From the NCBI RefSeq assembly GCF_947242115.1, contig NC_074728.1, positions 19,689,542 to 19,753,541 of the forward strand: a stretch of 64,000 nucleotides of DNA, given 5' to 3'. Shown piece after piece: positions 10,801 to 61,780 of the stretch (positions within the stretch are counted from its first letter, which is position 1; each line of letters opens with the position of its first letter). The DNA is from Biomphalaria glabrata. Its lineage: Eukaryota > Mollusca > Gastropoda > Planorbidae. Below the pieces are notes generated by a model. The model was not told the origin of the DNA. It did no database searches and was given only the letters and a program-made list of their open reading frames with translations. The translations under genes and the position numbers were made by a program.

Positions 10801-12427
10801 AGTGTTACATCTTTACATTAAACAGTGGTCAGGGTTGATGGCCAGCAGTCCGTTCCATTAATTGGTGGCCAGTATCTGATAATAATAATTAACCAGTTCC
10901 AGTGCAGCCTACAGTTAACTACAGTATGTTACTCATTGTCTAGGAGCTTAATTAGAAGTTTGGGTTGAAGTATAATATCTTTAATTGAAACAAGTCCGGC
11001 TAAAAAAAAAACTAAATTACTTAAATAAATTTAGCATTTTGGAGCTATACAAAATGATTCGCAGTCTCAGTAAATGTTCTCTTTTCAGACCTTGCGAGCT
11101 ATGGGGCAGATGATGAAAGGGTCATCAGTTTATGTGGCTCACTGTTAACGAGAGTAATCATGTGGTCAGCACAACCACCAACCCCCACCTTTACTTCTCC
11201 CCAACTAATGTCACGTACCCATTAGAGCTGGGTGGACTCAGAGTCGCCCAAGCATCTCGAAATTAAAAAATTACAGTCTTCACAAGGGTTCAAACCCGGA
11301 CGATCAGCCACTGTGGCTCACAGTTGCAAGGCTGCTACAAATTTGGACCTATATAAATGTTTCGTTGACAAAAGTATAAGTACACACAATGTACAAAAAA
11401 AAGTTAACGCAAATTGTATTGATCCTGTTATTTTTTATAAATATTAAAAAAAATGTTTAAATCCTTTTTTTGTCACAGATTAGGTGTTGTGATCTTGTTT
11501 TAATGATTTAATCGTATATGTTTGTCTTAATGTTACCTTGTTGTCTTAATCATTCTGTGCTAAACTGCTGCCGTAATCATTTGTTGCTACTCTATTACCT
11601 CAAGCATTTAGCTTTGCACTGTTAACCTCCTAATAGTTCAGTGCAACAAAAAGGGAGGAATGGAGAAAGACGGTCGACAAATCTTGCCTGGTGCCCCAAC
11701 GGTCCAACAGACTAAAAGATAGGTAAAGGTAAAGGGTAACACTTAGTGTTACACAGTTGCTTGAATCAGACCTTCACTGTAGCCTTAATCCTTTAATGTT
11801 ACACAATAGACATAATCAATCAGTGCCACAGGCCTCTCTAAACTTTGTGTGTATGTTTTAATTATGTCTAGCCGACCCGCAGCATGGCATACGCCGCTAT
11901 TTAGTGACGGGTAAACACTTCCTGAAAGATACAGTTGTCCAAAAGGGGTGGGTTTGCGCAAACGACTGTGTACGCTTGCCTGGAGAGCGAGGAAGGCGCG
12001 GGTGGGGGCGGGCAGGTAAGAAAAATTTTGAGATTCGGCGTGCGTGCATAGTTGGGCGACGTAGAGAATTATATATACAGATATATAAAGTAAAGTTTCC
12101 CTTTCAGACCTTACGATCTATAGTGCACATGATGTAAAGGTCATTTTTTCCTGTGTTCCACGGTTAAGGAGAGTGTCATGTAGCCAGCACAACGACCAAC
12201 CACCTTTACTGTACTTTTCCCCAACAAAAAGATTTCGAAATTAAAAATCTTAGTCTTCACCGGGATTTGGAACCGGGACCTCGGTTTGAAAGCCAAGCGA
12301 TTGACCACTCAGCCACCGGGCCTCCATTTGTTTAAAATACTATAGTATTCTCTTTACCATTATTTTTTGCGGGTGTTTCTCCAAAGGCACCAAACACAGA
12401 CAGAAGGAAATGATACGTGAGAGTCAT
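4705..12427 (-). CDS. head-to-head paralogue of the IgGFc-binding-like gene (visible 5' part)
   Basis: Four exons on the minus strand correspond to plus-strand exons 1, 2, 4 and 5, in order, with the same phases; the last two have identical lengths (168 and 144 nt). The start codon is at 12427. The homologue of exon 3 is uncertain (about 7687-7750). No homologue of exon 6 onwards was found at 1-4704, so the gene either continues beyond the left edge or is truncated. Translated similarity is clear but far from identical, and introns differ completely in length and repeat content. This points to an old duplication rather than a recent copy. The readable exons are open and have good splice sites, apart from exon 3. 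Confidence 0.75.
5160..5585 (-). repeat. family D repeat
   Basis: Ends in CGTTTTACCAGACAGACAG...GAATCGATATAAG, with GGTTCGAGATTGGGTATG upstream, in the intron after paralogue exon 4. Confidence 0.68.
5977..6165 (-). repeat. family C interspersed repeat, inverted
   Basis: GACTCGAGCAGAGTTGTG...CGCCTAAAGGCAGCACGG...poly-C...GCATGTTATAAGCATGAAAC; intron between paralogue exons 4 and 5. Confidence 0.75.
6180..6530 (-). repeat. family D repeat
   Basis: Two overlapping copies with TTCACCTCGATCCGATAATG and CTTTTTACCAGACAGACAGA. A plus-strand frame across it is not a gene. Confidence 0.68.
6616..6783 (-). CDS. paralogue exon 4
   Basis: Minus strand, acceptor TTGGTTTTAG, donor GTACGT, 168 nt, phase 2 in and out. 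Reads TCHVGVTEQTSWTFRVRGEN, then FGIYVHYLVSEFSVAVFTPL and PVEAWGKKYFAVTL. Length and phases are identical to plus exon 4, with about half the residues shared. Confidence 0.87.
7687..7750 (-). CDS. paralogue exon 3 (doubtful)
   Basis: Minus-strand reading with NEIDRFISVDKDDVA lies after an acceptor-like TTTTACAG and resembles NEVQTLPADKSSDA of plus exon 3. No GT or GC donor is visible at the expected end, and the entry phase does not fit. It may be a decayed exon, or the resemblance may be chance. Confidence 0.25.
8250..8562 (+). mobile_element. LINE 3' coding tail with zinc-finger-like motif
   Basis: Ends TYPCHVCSRPFKAKIVGLYS then HVHVHRY, a C-x2-C...H-x-H tail common at the C-terminus of molluscan LINE ORF2. 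Upstream 'R-S-A-T-D-Q' and earlier text are frame-broken. Confidence 0.72.
9184..9314 (-). CDS. paralogue exon 2
   Basis: Minus strand, acceptor CTTTTCCTCTGACAG, phase 1 in. Reads DLKPTTNMGKEFYLIVP, then EKFDATRNTPSLEFHFYGFE. Homologous to plus exon 2. The donor after GRLK (GTTTGC) is weak, and the true end may lie after FHFYG as proposed for the plus gene. Confidence 0.8.
9740..10310 (+). mobile_element. LINE ORF2 C-terminal fragment
   Basis: Reading MRSIMDIRWQGSTTSSDVLA, IEGLLTVRQLRWAGHVSRMG, then LRNRGAPLKRF and a Cys tail. 'LRsIm-IrWqd-vtn-dVL...LRW-GHv-RM' is a common C-terminal block of molluscan LINE polyproteins. Several stops. Confidence 0.82.
11080..11322 (-). mobile_element. family A tRNA-derived SINE
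   Basis: Consensus of the family read in sense: a tRNA-like head (GGTGGCTGAGCGGTAAAGCG, B-box GGTTCGAATCC), a body with GGGCGCCTCTGAGTCCACCC and TGGGTACCTGACATTAGTTG, and a tail AAGGTCTGAAAGGGGAAC. This copy is antisense and diverged. Resembles tRNA-derived SINEs described from freshwater snails; the name BGR is possible but not verified. Confidence 0.85.
11645..11725 (+). mobile_element. LINE ORF2 last codons and 3' UTR
   Basis: Reads REEWRKTVDKSCLVPQRSNR then LKDR and stop, followed by GTAAAGGTAAAGGGTAA. 'EWR--V---s-vPQR' closes a LINE ORF2 family; a sister copy is at 13815-13892. Confidence 0.72.
12092..12325 (-). mobile_element. family A SINE
   Basis: Antisense copy in the first intron of the minus-strand gene, so sense relative to none of its exons; ends CAGCCACCGGGCCTCC. 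Confidence 0.85.
12358..12427 (-). CDS. paralogue exon 1: signal peptide
   Basis: Minus-strand ATG at 12427 opens MTLTYHFLLSVFGAFGETPA and ends KNN plus one base before the donor GTAAAG. Phase 1, 70 nt. This matches plus-strand exon 1 (MAALKLFLLSLLATLG...) in position, phase, length and FLLS core, and splices to an Asp-Leu-Lys-Pro exon in the same way. A SINE begins 32 bp inside the intron. Confidence 0.65.
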
Positions 12428-12669
12428 CGTAGCTCTTGTTTCCTAGTCACAGGATTGTTACTACATAGACTGGAACAATCTGAAAAGACTAAAATTAACA
12501 AATAGAACATTGAAGAAAATTCTATCGCAATAGAAAAAATGTGAACTAACTTTCCTTAAACGGTTTGTTTGGGGGAAAAAATGGCTCAGGACTTTGAATC
12601 CCGACACAGGTCAACACCATGGTCAGATTTCAATTTTGTTTTAAAAGCTTTTGTATAAAGCAACTTTCT

Positions 12670-12850
12670 TGTTTCAAAGAGCAATGGTCCAATCACAATT
12701 GTGAATCGATTGGGAGGGGGAGAGGTCTGGAAGAAGGTATTCCGTGCTGCCTTTAGGTGCTCAGTAGATAGAACTCTGCTCGAGTCGGGTGTCAAATCAT
12801 GAGCCCCCTTAATAGGTAGCCAGGCCAGGCTAAAGCGTATCTAGCTTCTC
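12670..12850 (+). repeat. family C interspersed repeat, partial
   Basis: GAGCAATGGTCCAATCACAA ... TATTCCGTGCTGCCTTTAGG ... CTCGAGTCGGGTGTCAAATC, about 240 bp upstream of the minus-strand start codon. Confidence 0.72.
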
Positions 12851-12982
12851 GTCACATATCCCATAATCAATGTCTTGATCGATAAGTCCAACCTGTAGTT
12901 AGTCACAACCATCTTCATTTATAGACATATTAAGGAAGATTGCCTAGGCAGCAGCTGCTGCCTATACTGCTAAACAAATATA

Positions 12983-12986
12983 GCAT

Positions 12987-13025
<39 letters not shown>

Positions 13026-13180
13026 CATAAATACATACATACATACATACATACGTACGTACATACATGCATACATACGTACGTACATACATAGATACAT
13101 ACATACACATATGCTACATACATGCATACATACATACATAAGTAGATACAAAGATAGTTAGATGCAAAGATAGGTCTATA
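12983..13180. repeat. GATA then CATA microsatellite
   Basis: (GATA)n grading into (CATA)n with CGTA variants. Minus-strand frames across it are spurious. Confidence 0.93.
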
Positions 13181-13814
13181 TAAAGAGACAGACTGAAAAC
13201 AAGATAATCTTATAAGCTGGTCAAACTTTAGGTTAAACACAGACTTGTATAATCATTATAATTTAGACTAGGTTATATTGGCTTCATATTAATGACACGA
13301 CTATTTATAGATCTAGATTATTATATTTAACTTTTCTTAAGATGATTTTATGTTCCAAACAAATGGAAATTCAGTTTGACTACAGTCACCTTTGCTTTAT
13401 TACCGTAACAATAAGGATTCACTTTAATTATCAAGCAAACAGTTTATTATATACTTGAAATCTAGGTGAGATCTAAATCTATTCTAGATAGTACTATACT
13501 ATAGTATTTCTAGATTCAAAATTCTAGATATAGATCTAGTAGATAAGCACAAATGATATAACGTATATGATACGAGATAAATTAGAGTCTATACATATGT
13601 AGATCCGTGGATATAAATTAAGTATCTTGAGTTTTTAAAATTTATTTTTTAATACGTAATTCATTAAAAAACAATGTTATAACTATAATGTGATTTTGGT
13701 TTGCTTTAGAAGCCATCTTGATTACATCCAGGGAAACAAAGGTACATCACTCTTGTCTCATTTAGCTGTAAACAATTCATTTATTCCTCGCTAATGCACC
13801 AAGCGTTTCTAGTC

Positions 13815-13892
13815 AAGTCGAATGAGAAGAATGGAGAAAGATGGTTGACAGATCACATGTGGTGCCCCAACGCCAAACAGAACAGACTGGAT
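13815..13892 (+). mobile_element. LINE ORF2 last codons
   Basis: Reads EWRKMVDRSHVVPQRQTEQT then stop; same family as 11645-11725. Confidence 0.72.
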
Positions 13893-14529
13893 AGGTAAAT
13901 GTGGGAAAGTGAATAAACCAACCTGAGATGAACTCCTATTGAAAAATCAAAGAAGGAAGGACTCTGTCCTCCAGTAGTGCTCAGGCAAGAAACTGGGCCG
14001 TTCGGCGTAATGGTCCGTAGCTACCATACAAGTCGAGTGACCGCTCAGACACGTCCCCCCTTAGCTCTCGGAGCAAGGGACACTCGTACAAGATATGCGA
14101 CCACCAGATTATTGCACTCTTCAGTGCCAAGGAAGGAGATAAAAGTTATATCTTATTTAGAGAAAATGGCATAAACTTAACAATATAAAATGAACACTTC
14201 TGAATCAGACAGAAAAAAAAACGATAAATTGACAGAATTTAAGTAAACATGCTCATTCAGATTAACACATAAATACTTTTCTTCTGTTTTGAAGAAATAT
14301 CTATGATCTATAACTAGAATAAGATAAGGTATTTCACGGACCATTGATATCAGACAACATATAAAATAAGAAGATAAGATACTACATTCAAGAAGAACAT
14401 AAAGATCTTTGATTTTTTGATTAGTTTGTCATTTTAGCTTTCAGCCTAGATTACGTTTGGAAAGAGCGCTCTGTGAATTAAATGATTATGATTATCTATA
14501 GATATCACGTGTCAATGAAAAACTCTTGT

Positions 14530-14660
14530 AGAAGATGTCATGAAAACGTAAATAGACGCCGACAGACAACGACTTTGTCTGCGTCAAATGTGGAAAAAAA
14601 TATGCAGGTTGGCGTAGTCATCAGACACTCTGTAGGCAACACAAGCTTTATAAGTCTATA
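14530..14660 (+). mobile_element. LINE 3' coding tail
   Basis: Reads DNDFVCVKCGKKYAGWRSHQ then TLCRQH: a C-x2-C...H-x-C tail as at 10200-10300 and 56300-56850. Confidence 0.7.
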
Positions 14661-15584
14661 GCTCAGGGCCCCCAAGAAATATTTAGCTCTGACAAAAAAT
14701 ATCTAAACTTATAAAGGGCCTCAAAAAAGCCCCCATATCACAAATAGCTTACGGCCTTTTCAAGACTAAAAACGGCACTGAAAACACATCACTCTTCCTT
14801 TTTTATTTGGGGGGGGGGCGCTTAATACCTCTTTTTGGTCGACACCTACCGAAGATATTGTTTCCTATTAATATCGGGGAAATATCTTCCAATTAAAATA
14901 TTGTAAGGACATTGTGTCATTAGATTTCTTCACTGTAAGAATTAATTTATGTTGCAGATTTAACATTAAAATCAAAATCATAACAAATAGCATAGATAAT
15001 ACAACTAGAAACAGAGTGACGAAATGTATGCAATAGTTTTGTTGAGATTTGTATTTCTTTGCCGATCTGATGTCCCATGCAACAGGTAAAAAAAAAACAA
15101 ATATTCATTCATTCATTTATTTTTGTTCCCTATAAACATTTTTAACGTAGCGAAAGAAGGAAAGATAATCCATGATTAATTTTCATTATTGTAAAGCTGA
15201 TCAACACACAAAATGGCTGCCCTTAAAGTAATGAAAGAGTAATAGAACGGAGGTGGGTTTTCAACTATTTCGGAGGTAAATCAAACTCCATTTTTTAGTC
15301 TACTTGTTTATCTAGCTATAGTTCGTAGCTTTACATATTTTAATAACATTTCATACTCAATACATTATTTAGATAATAATAATGGCAATTTTTTAAATTA
15401 CACATACCAGCATGAATGTAGCTGATAAGTACTAGATTCTAGATCTAGATCTAATCCCAGATCTTATTTCACATGACACTGGTAACACTTCCTCTACGGC
15501 CTGCATAGTTTTCCACATGACGACATCTTAGTCCTCTTGGATTTTCTTTACATTTTGATTCTCTGTACCTATCTACTACGGGGG

Positions 15585-15965
15585 GCTTTTCTTTGGGTCT
15601 TATCTTACGTGAAACACATCCTCCCTGATTGCCCCGGATACAAGGATATTAGAGGGAAGTATTTTGGATCAGACAATTTGAAAACATTGTTTGGTTATGT
15701 CGACCTTTGGGAAAATACTGGGCTTTATCCGGGACGTGGGGTTGACTGCTGAAATTTGATATCATATTTGGAAGAATTTTTTTTTAGAAATTATATAAAT
15801 TTTTACTATTTGAGTTATGGACCTTATTTTTAATAACTTAGTTCTATAACATTTTGCACTTAACTATAAAGGGGAAGTAACCCTTTAGGGAATAGGGGCA
15901 CAACATGGCCTAAATTGTGTCGATGTGCCAAAACCAAAAATATTGAATATAAAATATCTAGGGGT
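15585..15965 (+). mobile_element. I-type LINE 3' end (RNase-H-bearing class)
   Basis: Reads VKHILPDCPGYKDIRGKYFG, then NLKTLFGYVDLW and NTGLY, the C-terminal block of LINEs of the I clade. It is followed by a 3' UTR with GGGCACAACATGGCCTAAAT and GTGTCGATGTGCCAAAACC. Such elements (for example Nimbus of Biomphalaria) are known in snails; identity to Nimbus is not checked. Confidence 0.75.
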
Positions 15966-16065
15966 CTCAAATGTGTGTCCCGCAGCCTTCGTGAGAGCTC
16001 TTCAACTGTCCTTTTTAGGGGTCATCTTTGACAGTTACTGGGTCAAGTTACGGTAATACTTGGTG

Positions 16066-16365
16066 CAGAACCCCCGGTCTTTGATCCGGTATAAGACCTG
16101 CCGGACGCCTCCCTACCACTGGGTATTTCTTTATGTTCCTATTATGTGACCGCCTACACGCTCTGGAAGGATCGCCACCCTAGTGACATGAGAGCCTCCT
16201 AGTAGAACGATCTGACTGCAGAACCCCGGTATTGATCCGCTATAACACCTGCAGACACCTCCCTACCACTGGGTATTTCACTGGATATATGTTCCTATTA
16301 TGTGACCGCGTATACGCGTGAAAGGACCGCCACTCCAGCTACATGAGCTCCGCCTAGAAAAACGG
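16066..16365. repeat. duplicated block of about 148 bp upstream of the plus gene
   Basis: GCAGAACCCC...GATCCG-TATAA-ACCTGC...CCTCCCTACCACTGGGTATT occurs at about 16070 and again at about 16218, each followed by TATGTTCCTATTATGTGACCGC. It lies about 0.9 kb before the start codon at 17267. Confidence 0.82.
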
Positions 16366-16621
16366 TGTGGCGGCTTGTCTGAACTGGGCGAACTCCTCTT
16401 TGTTAAACCCCCATTTTGGGACTCGGATACCATTGCTCTGTACGCAATAGTTCCCAGACTGCCTTTGGTTATCTGATGGAAAACCACATTCACTACTTGC
16501 CGTTCGCCTTACCTATTATCTTATCGTATTATCTTATCTTATCGTATACAGACGTTACTTCAGAAAAGAAGATGGCTACGTCCCAACGCGTCATGCGTAT
16601 GCTAATTTTCACCCGTTGAAG

Positions 16622-16780
16622 ATGCCTGGTCGTGCGGTTTGTGCGCTGGACTGTCGTTCGAATTTATGAATGATCCCTGGTTCAAAGCCTGCCCGCTCCC
16701 ATTCCCTGTCGTGCTGTGGGAGGTTTGGACTAGGAAGCAAATTATGTTAAATCTGAAGGAACATCTGAAGCATGTATAAC
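16622..16780 (+). mobile_element. family B tRNA-like SINE
   Basis: GATGCCTGGTCGTGCGGTTT, CTGGACTGTCGTTCGAATTT, CCTGGTTCAAAGCCTGCCCG, then GGGAGGTTTGGACTAGGAAG and AAGGAACATCTGAAGCATGT. The A- and B-box-like words suggest a tRNA-related head. Confidence 0.78.
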
Positions 16781-17266
16781 ATTTAACATTTAGCAAACAT
16801 ATGCATACAGTTCAAAACTAGTTTGTTTTATCGAAATGTAGAAGTATATATATTTGATACTGAAGTTCGAGCAAAACGGGACCATGAATATAAATCCAAA
16901 AGGTTAATATCCCTTTATTTCGACTTATGGTTTATTAGCTTTTTCTTATAAGCCAACTAATTCGATAACTATCGTTTTTTATAATTTTTTTTGTAATAAT
17001 TTGCATGAGGATGTCTACCTTAGTACCTTTAATTTTTACGTATATATTATTAAATAAAGTACATTAATATGCGGAATTTAATATAGAAATAGTCATATTG
17101 TATATGCTTGTAGTCAACATGTTTAGTAACTACTAATTACCAGAAGCAATGCAATATCATCCTAACTATGTGATTATATTTAGAAAGAAATATATTTTGT
17201 TACAGTGTAATGATGCAATCAATAACGTTCCACTGTCAGTGGAGTCTTTACAGAAGGTCTTTAAGA

Positions 17267-54270
<37,004 letters not shown>

Positions 54271-54287
<17 letters not shown>

Positions 54288-54342
54288 AGAATGATTGATT
54301 AGAAAAATGTGAGATCCCTTGATTAAATCTATTTTAATAAAC
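54271..54342 (+). promoter_or_regulatory. polyadenylation signals after exon 18
   Basis: AATAAA occurs at about 54271, overlapping the last codons, and again at about 54336, 50 bp after the stop and just before the CTAT array. The second is the better placed one. The tandem copy repeats both, about 4911 bp further on. Confidence 0.45.
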
Positions 54343-54386
54343 CAGACTAGTGTTTTCACTTTCGATTGGAGATGTTTTGTTTCTTT

Positions 54387-56009
<1,623 letters not shown>

Positions 56010-56289
56010 CTGGAGCGTCTTATGGTGAAATATTTTTAAAAAAAATTTAATCGTGAAGAAAATGAAATATAGAAAGAAAGCATTTTTACATCTTTATCTT
56101 CCAAATTATCAAAAATTCCGTCAATACAGAATAGACTTCTAAATTTTATACAGCATTTTTCGTTGTAGAGCGATCTTTGTACCCTTCAAAAATTTTGTGA
56201 ATAAAACAAGTCTGGCATCTACAGAATGAATACATTTTAGCCATTCTGTCATGCCCATATAACGCTCAGAAAAGTTAGGCGCAGAAAAT

Positions 56290-56830
56290 GTAAAGAAAAT
56301 TTAAATAGACCTCTGGCGGACAACGGCGTTGTCTGCATCAAGCAGGGCCGGCCTTAGGCCACTGCAACCTATGCGACCGCAGTGGGCCCCGCAGTTTCAT
56401 AGGCCCCGCGCTAATTCTAGGTGTAAATTATTAAATTAAACCATTATTATTTAAATATAATAACAGCGTTTCCGCGGCCTCCTGATTTTCCAGTGCCTCC
56501 TCGAAATCTCCTGAAATTGCAAAATATACACGAAAAAGTCAAGGGAATCTCCTGAAATTATTAAAATCTCCTGAAAAATAGACAAAATTCTCAGTTTGGG
56601 GTGTCAATCGTACAAACGATTAAAAACAAAGCGGCATTGTCAGCTTTCATGTAATACTATTGTATTGCAAAGACAAATGTATTTTCTAATACAAAATCTA
56701 AATTTTGAAATTATCTTTATCCCTACCCAGACTGGGCCCCACGCAATCCGTTTCGAATAGGGCACCGCCATTGTTAGGACCGGCCCTGGCATCAGGTGTG
56801 GAAAAATATTCAAGTCGAGAGTTAGACAAG
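56290..56830 (+). mobile_element. LINE coding tail interrupted by a MITE (copy 1)
   Basis: GACAACGGCGTTGTCTGCAT (DNGVVCI) is split from CAGGTGTGGAAAAATATTCA (RCGKIF) by the MITE 56344-56788. Copy 2 at 61221-61761. Confidence 0.72.
56344..56788. mobile_element. MITE with CAGGGCCGGCCTTAGG ends (copy 1)
   Basis: CAGGGCCGGCCTTAGGCC and ACCGGCCCTG inverted, near-matching flanks GCATCAA / GCATCAG. Inserted into the coding tail of a LINE. A partial inverted relative is at 19899-20036. Confidence 0.8.
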
Positions 56831-56849
56831 CTTGTACTGGGGAGTTGAT

Positions 56850-57420
56850 GAACACGAGACGACTGTTTCAAAGTGGCCTAGTCTGAAAGCTTTCACGACC
56901 TTCTTCACACTTTCAGACAAAAGTTGGGTTTTGTCCTTTCTTAACAAAAAACCACATAGTGGGGCAAAGCCCTTCAGCCGATTGCACACTACATGGTTGA
57001 GACTGTACGATCTATTTTTTATCCGTATCGTTTCAGCTTTTGAATTTGTACCGTATCAGGAACTCCTATTAATAAATGAACATGGTGAGATTAGCTCTCT
57101 TAGAGCACGTGAAAGGAAGCGGGCAGTCATTTTAAGGTCGCCTCATACAAGGACAGGCCGATGCCGCACATGGAACAGGTCTCGCTCTCTCTCTCTCTCT
57201 TTCTCTTTCCTATCCTTGTACTGATTGCTCTTCTTGCAAAACTCAACATTCATAAAAATGTGGTCTACTGTTTCATCGTCCTCAATGCGGTAAAGACACC
57301 GTGTGTCGTACTGTTATCGCAACCGTCCGAAGTAAACACCAATTAGACAGTGACCGACTCGAAACTTGGCTAGGATGCACGATCCTTTCGGTGTGGTCTA
57401 CTTATCTGCCTATAGAGCTC
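56850..57420 (-). mobile_element. LINE RNase-H / C-terminal fragment, minus strand (copy 1, cut at the junction)
   Basis: Minus-strand reading RCLYRIEDDETVDHIFMNVE then FCKKSN, a 'C-ie-DDETveHi---C' block of LINE C-termini. The duplication breakpoint cuts it at 57420; the intact continuation is in copy 2. Confidence 0.75.
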
Positions 57421-57586
57421 ACCGCCTTTACTTTTCCCCAACTAATATCAGGTACCCATTAGAGCTGGATGGACTCAGTGGCACCCGAAAAAAACCCGAA
57501 ATTAAAAATCCCAATCTTTACCAGGATTCAAACCCCAGATATCGGTTCGGTAGCCCAGTCTTTCACCACTCAGCCATCGCTCCTCC
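57421..57586 (-). mobile_element. family A SINE fragment at the duplication junction
   Basis: Right part of the SINE at 52409-52679, joined directly to LINE sequence. Confidence 0.9.
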
Positions 57587-57715
57587 TGTAACAGAAGAGG
57601 TATGGCTTTTCCTTCCGTAGTGTTCTGGCTAGCGTTTCTTCTGTTTGGCGTAGCTCATCATTGCTTTATATATATATATAAATTTAAGTTATAAAAAAAC
57701 TAATTCTCTTCCTAG

Positions 57716-57911
57716 TTAAAGAACATTAAATGGTCGGTAACAATGAGAGGAATCGATTACAGCATTAACGGAGAGTGCATGAACTTGTACACGGCGACCA
57801 TCACCTTGCGTACGCCCAATATCCAAGTAGAGCAGAGTGGACCTTACGCATGTTTCATATTTACGTCTACTTCCGTTTGGCTACATGAAGGGGCAACTCT
57901 GACTGTCCGAC
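57716..57911 (+). CDS. exon 17' : duplicated Ig second-half exon (copy 2)
   Basis: Copy of 52809-53004 within the 4.9-kb tandem duplication. Its 64-residue reading is identical, and acceptor and donor are intact. It lies downstream of a complete terminal exon with polyadenylation signals, so it would be used only if transcription runs through copy 1. It could replace exon 17 but not follow it, because the phases do not match. Confidence 0.6.
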
Positions 57912-57994
57912 GTAAGGGACAATATGTGTGCACATGACATGTTATATGCATATAGATTGATGGATAGAAAGTTAGACAGACAAGCAAAAAGATG

Positions 57995-58351
<357 letters not shown>

Positions 58352-58651
58352 CAATCTTATCTTAAAAATACAGACGTTACTTCTAAAATGGAGATGATTA
58401 GTCCTACACGTGTTTCTAGGTCAATCTAGTCATGCATGTTAACCAATAACTTAAACTCTGCTAAGTCATTTTTTTTTCTGGCATTTAAAGCCATATCTGT
58501 CAATACTGTAAGATTTATTCCCTTTTTCCAAATAAAAAAAAATTATTACCACTATTTAAATTGACTAATTGGTAAATAGTTTCATTAGGGACGATGAATA
58601 ATTGTTCAAAGTTAATACTTGATCATACAATGGGAATTGGGGAAAAAGTAT

Positions 58652-58914
58652 AATTTCCCCTTTCAGATTTGTGATCTATAGGGCAGATCTATAAGGGATC
58701 CCTTTCTGTGGCCTACGTTAACGTGGGTGTCATGTAGCCAGCACAACGACCAAACGACTTTACTTTTCCCCAGCTAATGTCAGGTAAACATTAGAGCTGG
58801 GTGAACTTAGAGGCGCCCAAAGATCCGGAAATTAAAATCTCAGTCTTCACCAGAATTCGAACCCTGGCCCCTGGTTGGGAAGTCAAGCGCTTTACCACTC
58901 ACCCACCGCACCCT
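58652..58914 (-). mobile_element. family A SINE (copy 2)
   Basis: Tandem-duplication copy of the SINE at 53741-54003. Confidence 0.87.
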
Positions 58915-59043
58915 AAATTTTTTTCTAAGTTAATATCAATAATTGTTTTTATTTTATTTATATATTATTTAATAAAAAAAAAATTTCGAATATAATTTCA
59001 TGGAAATTAATTATTATTCGTTTTCCACAATCAATTATTATAG

Positions 59044-59198
59044 CTACAAAAAACACATCAACATTCGTTACATGGTATGATGAAACAACTGGTAGAGTGA
59101 ACATATCAAAAGCCAGACGTGCACAGTTCCACACAGGGGATGTCATCAAACTCATAGCCCTCTTTGTCATTTGCATTTATTTAATAAAAACAGTGTAG
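59044..59198 (+). CDS. exon 18' : duplicated terminal exon (copy 2)
   Basis: Copy of 54133-54287 with the same acceptor, the same hydrophobic tail VIKLIALFVICIYLIKTV and the same stop. Together with exon 17' it is a second, complete 3' end for the same gene, coding for the identical C-terminus. Confidence 0.6.
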
Positions 59199-59297
59199 AG
59201 AATGATTGATTAGAAAAATGTGAGATCCCTTGATTAAATCTATTTTAATAAACCAGACTAGTGTTTTCACTTTCGATTGGAGATGTTTTGTTTCTTT

Positions 59298-60940
<1,643 letters not shown>

Positions 60941-61274
60941 CTGGAGCGTCTTATGGTGAAATATTTTTAAAAAAAATTTAATCGTGAAGAAAATGAAATA
61001 TAGAAAGAAAGCATTTTTACATCTTTATCTTCCAAATTATCAAAAATTCCGTCAATACAGAATAGACTTCTAAATTTTATACAGCATTTTTCGTTGTAGA
61101 GCGATCTTTGTACCCTTCAAAAATTTTGTGAATAAAACAAGTCTGGCATCTACAGAATGAATACATTTTAGCCATTCTGTCATGCCCATATAACGCTCAG
61201 AAAAGTTAGGCGCAGAAAATGTAAAGAAAATTTAAATAGACCTCTGGCGGACAACGGCGTTGTCTGCATCAAGC

Positions 61275-61719
61275 AGGGCCGGCCTTAGGCCACTGCAACC
61301 TATGCGACCGCAGTGGGCCCCGCAGTTTCATAGGCCCCGCGCTAATTCTAGGTGTAAATTATTAAATTAAACCATTATTATTTAAATATAATAACAGCGT
61401 TTCCGCGGCCTCCTGATTTTCCAGTGCCTCCTCGAAATCTCCTGAAATTGCAAAATATACACGAAAAAGTCAAGGGAATCTCCTGAAATTATTAAAATCT
61501 CCTGAAAAATAGACAAAATTCTCAGTTTGGGGTGTCAATCGTACAAACGATTAAAAACAAAGCGGCATTGTCAGCTTTCATGTAATACTATTGTATTGCA
61601 AAGACAAATGTATTTTCTAATACAAAATCTAAATTTTGAAATTATCTTTATCCCTACCCAGACTGGGCCCCACGCAATCCGTTTCGAATAGGGCACCGCC
61701 ATTGTTAGGACCGGCCCTG
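61275..61719. mobile_element. MITE with CAGGGCCGGCCTTAGG ends (copy 2)
   Basis: Tandem-duplication copy of 56344-56788. Confidence 0.8.
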
Positions 61720-61780
61720 GCATCAGGTGTGGAAAAATATTCAAGTCGAGAGTTAGACAAGCTTGTACTGGGGAGTTGAT

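Larger units (their letters stand above)
12428..17266. other. shared upstream region between the divergent genes
   Basis: 4.84 kb between the two start codons. It holds a family-C repeat (12670-12850), a GATA/CATA microsatellite, three LINE 3' ends, a duplicated 148-bp block, LINE tails near 16500-16615 and a family-B SINE (16622-16780). Both promoters must lie here or in unseen 5' exons. No confident TATA box or CpG-rich stretch was recognised. Confidence 0.5.

Noticed and set aside
15537-15752. 71-codon frame beginning MDFLYILILCTYLL as a possible secreted protein
   Set aside because: Its second half is the C-terminal block of an I-type LINE, followed by the LINE 3' UTR; the hydrophobic start is incidental.
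56640-57224. Frames of 71 and 130 codons (and copies at 61571-62149) as a second gene
   Set aside because: They cover a MITE and the antisense strand of LINE sequence.
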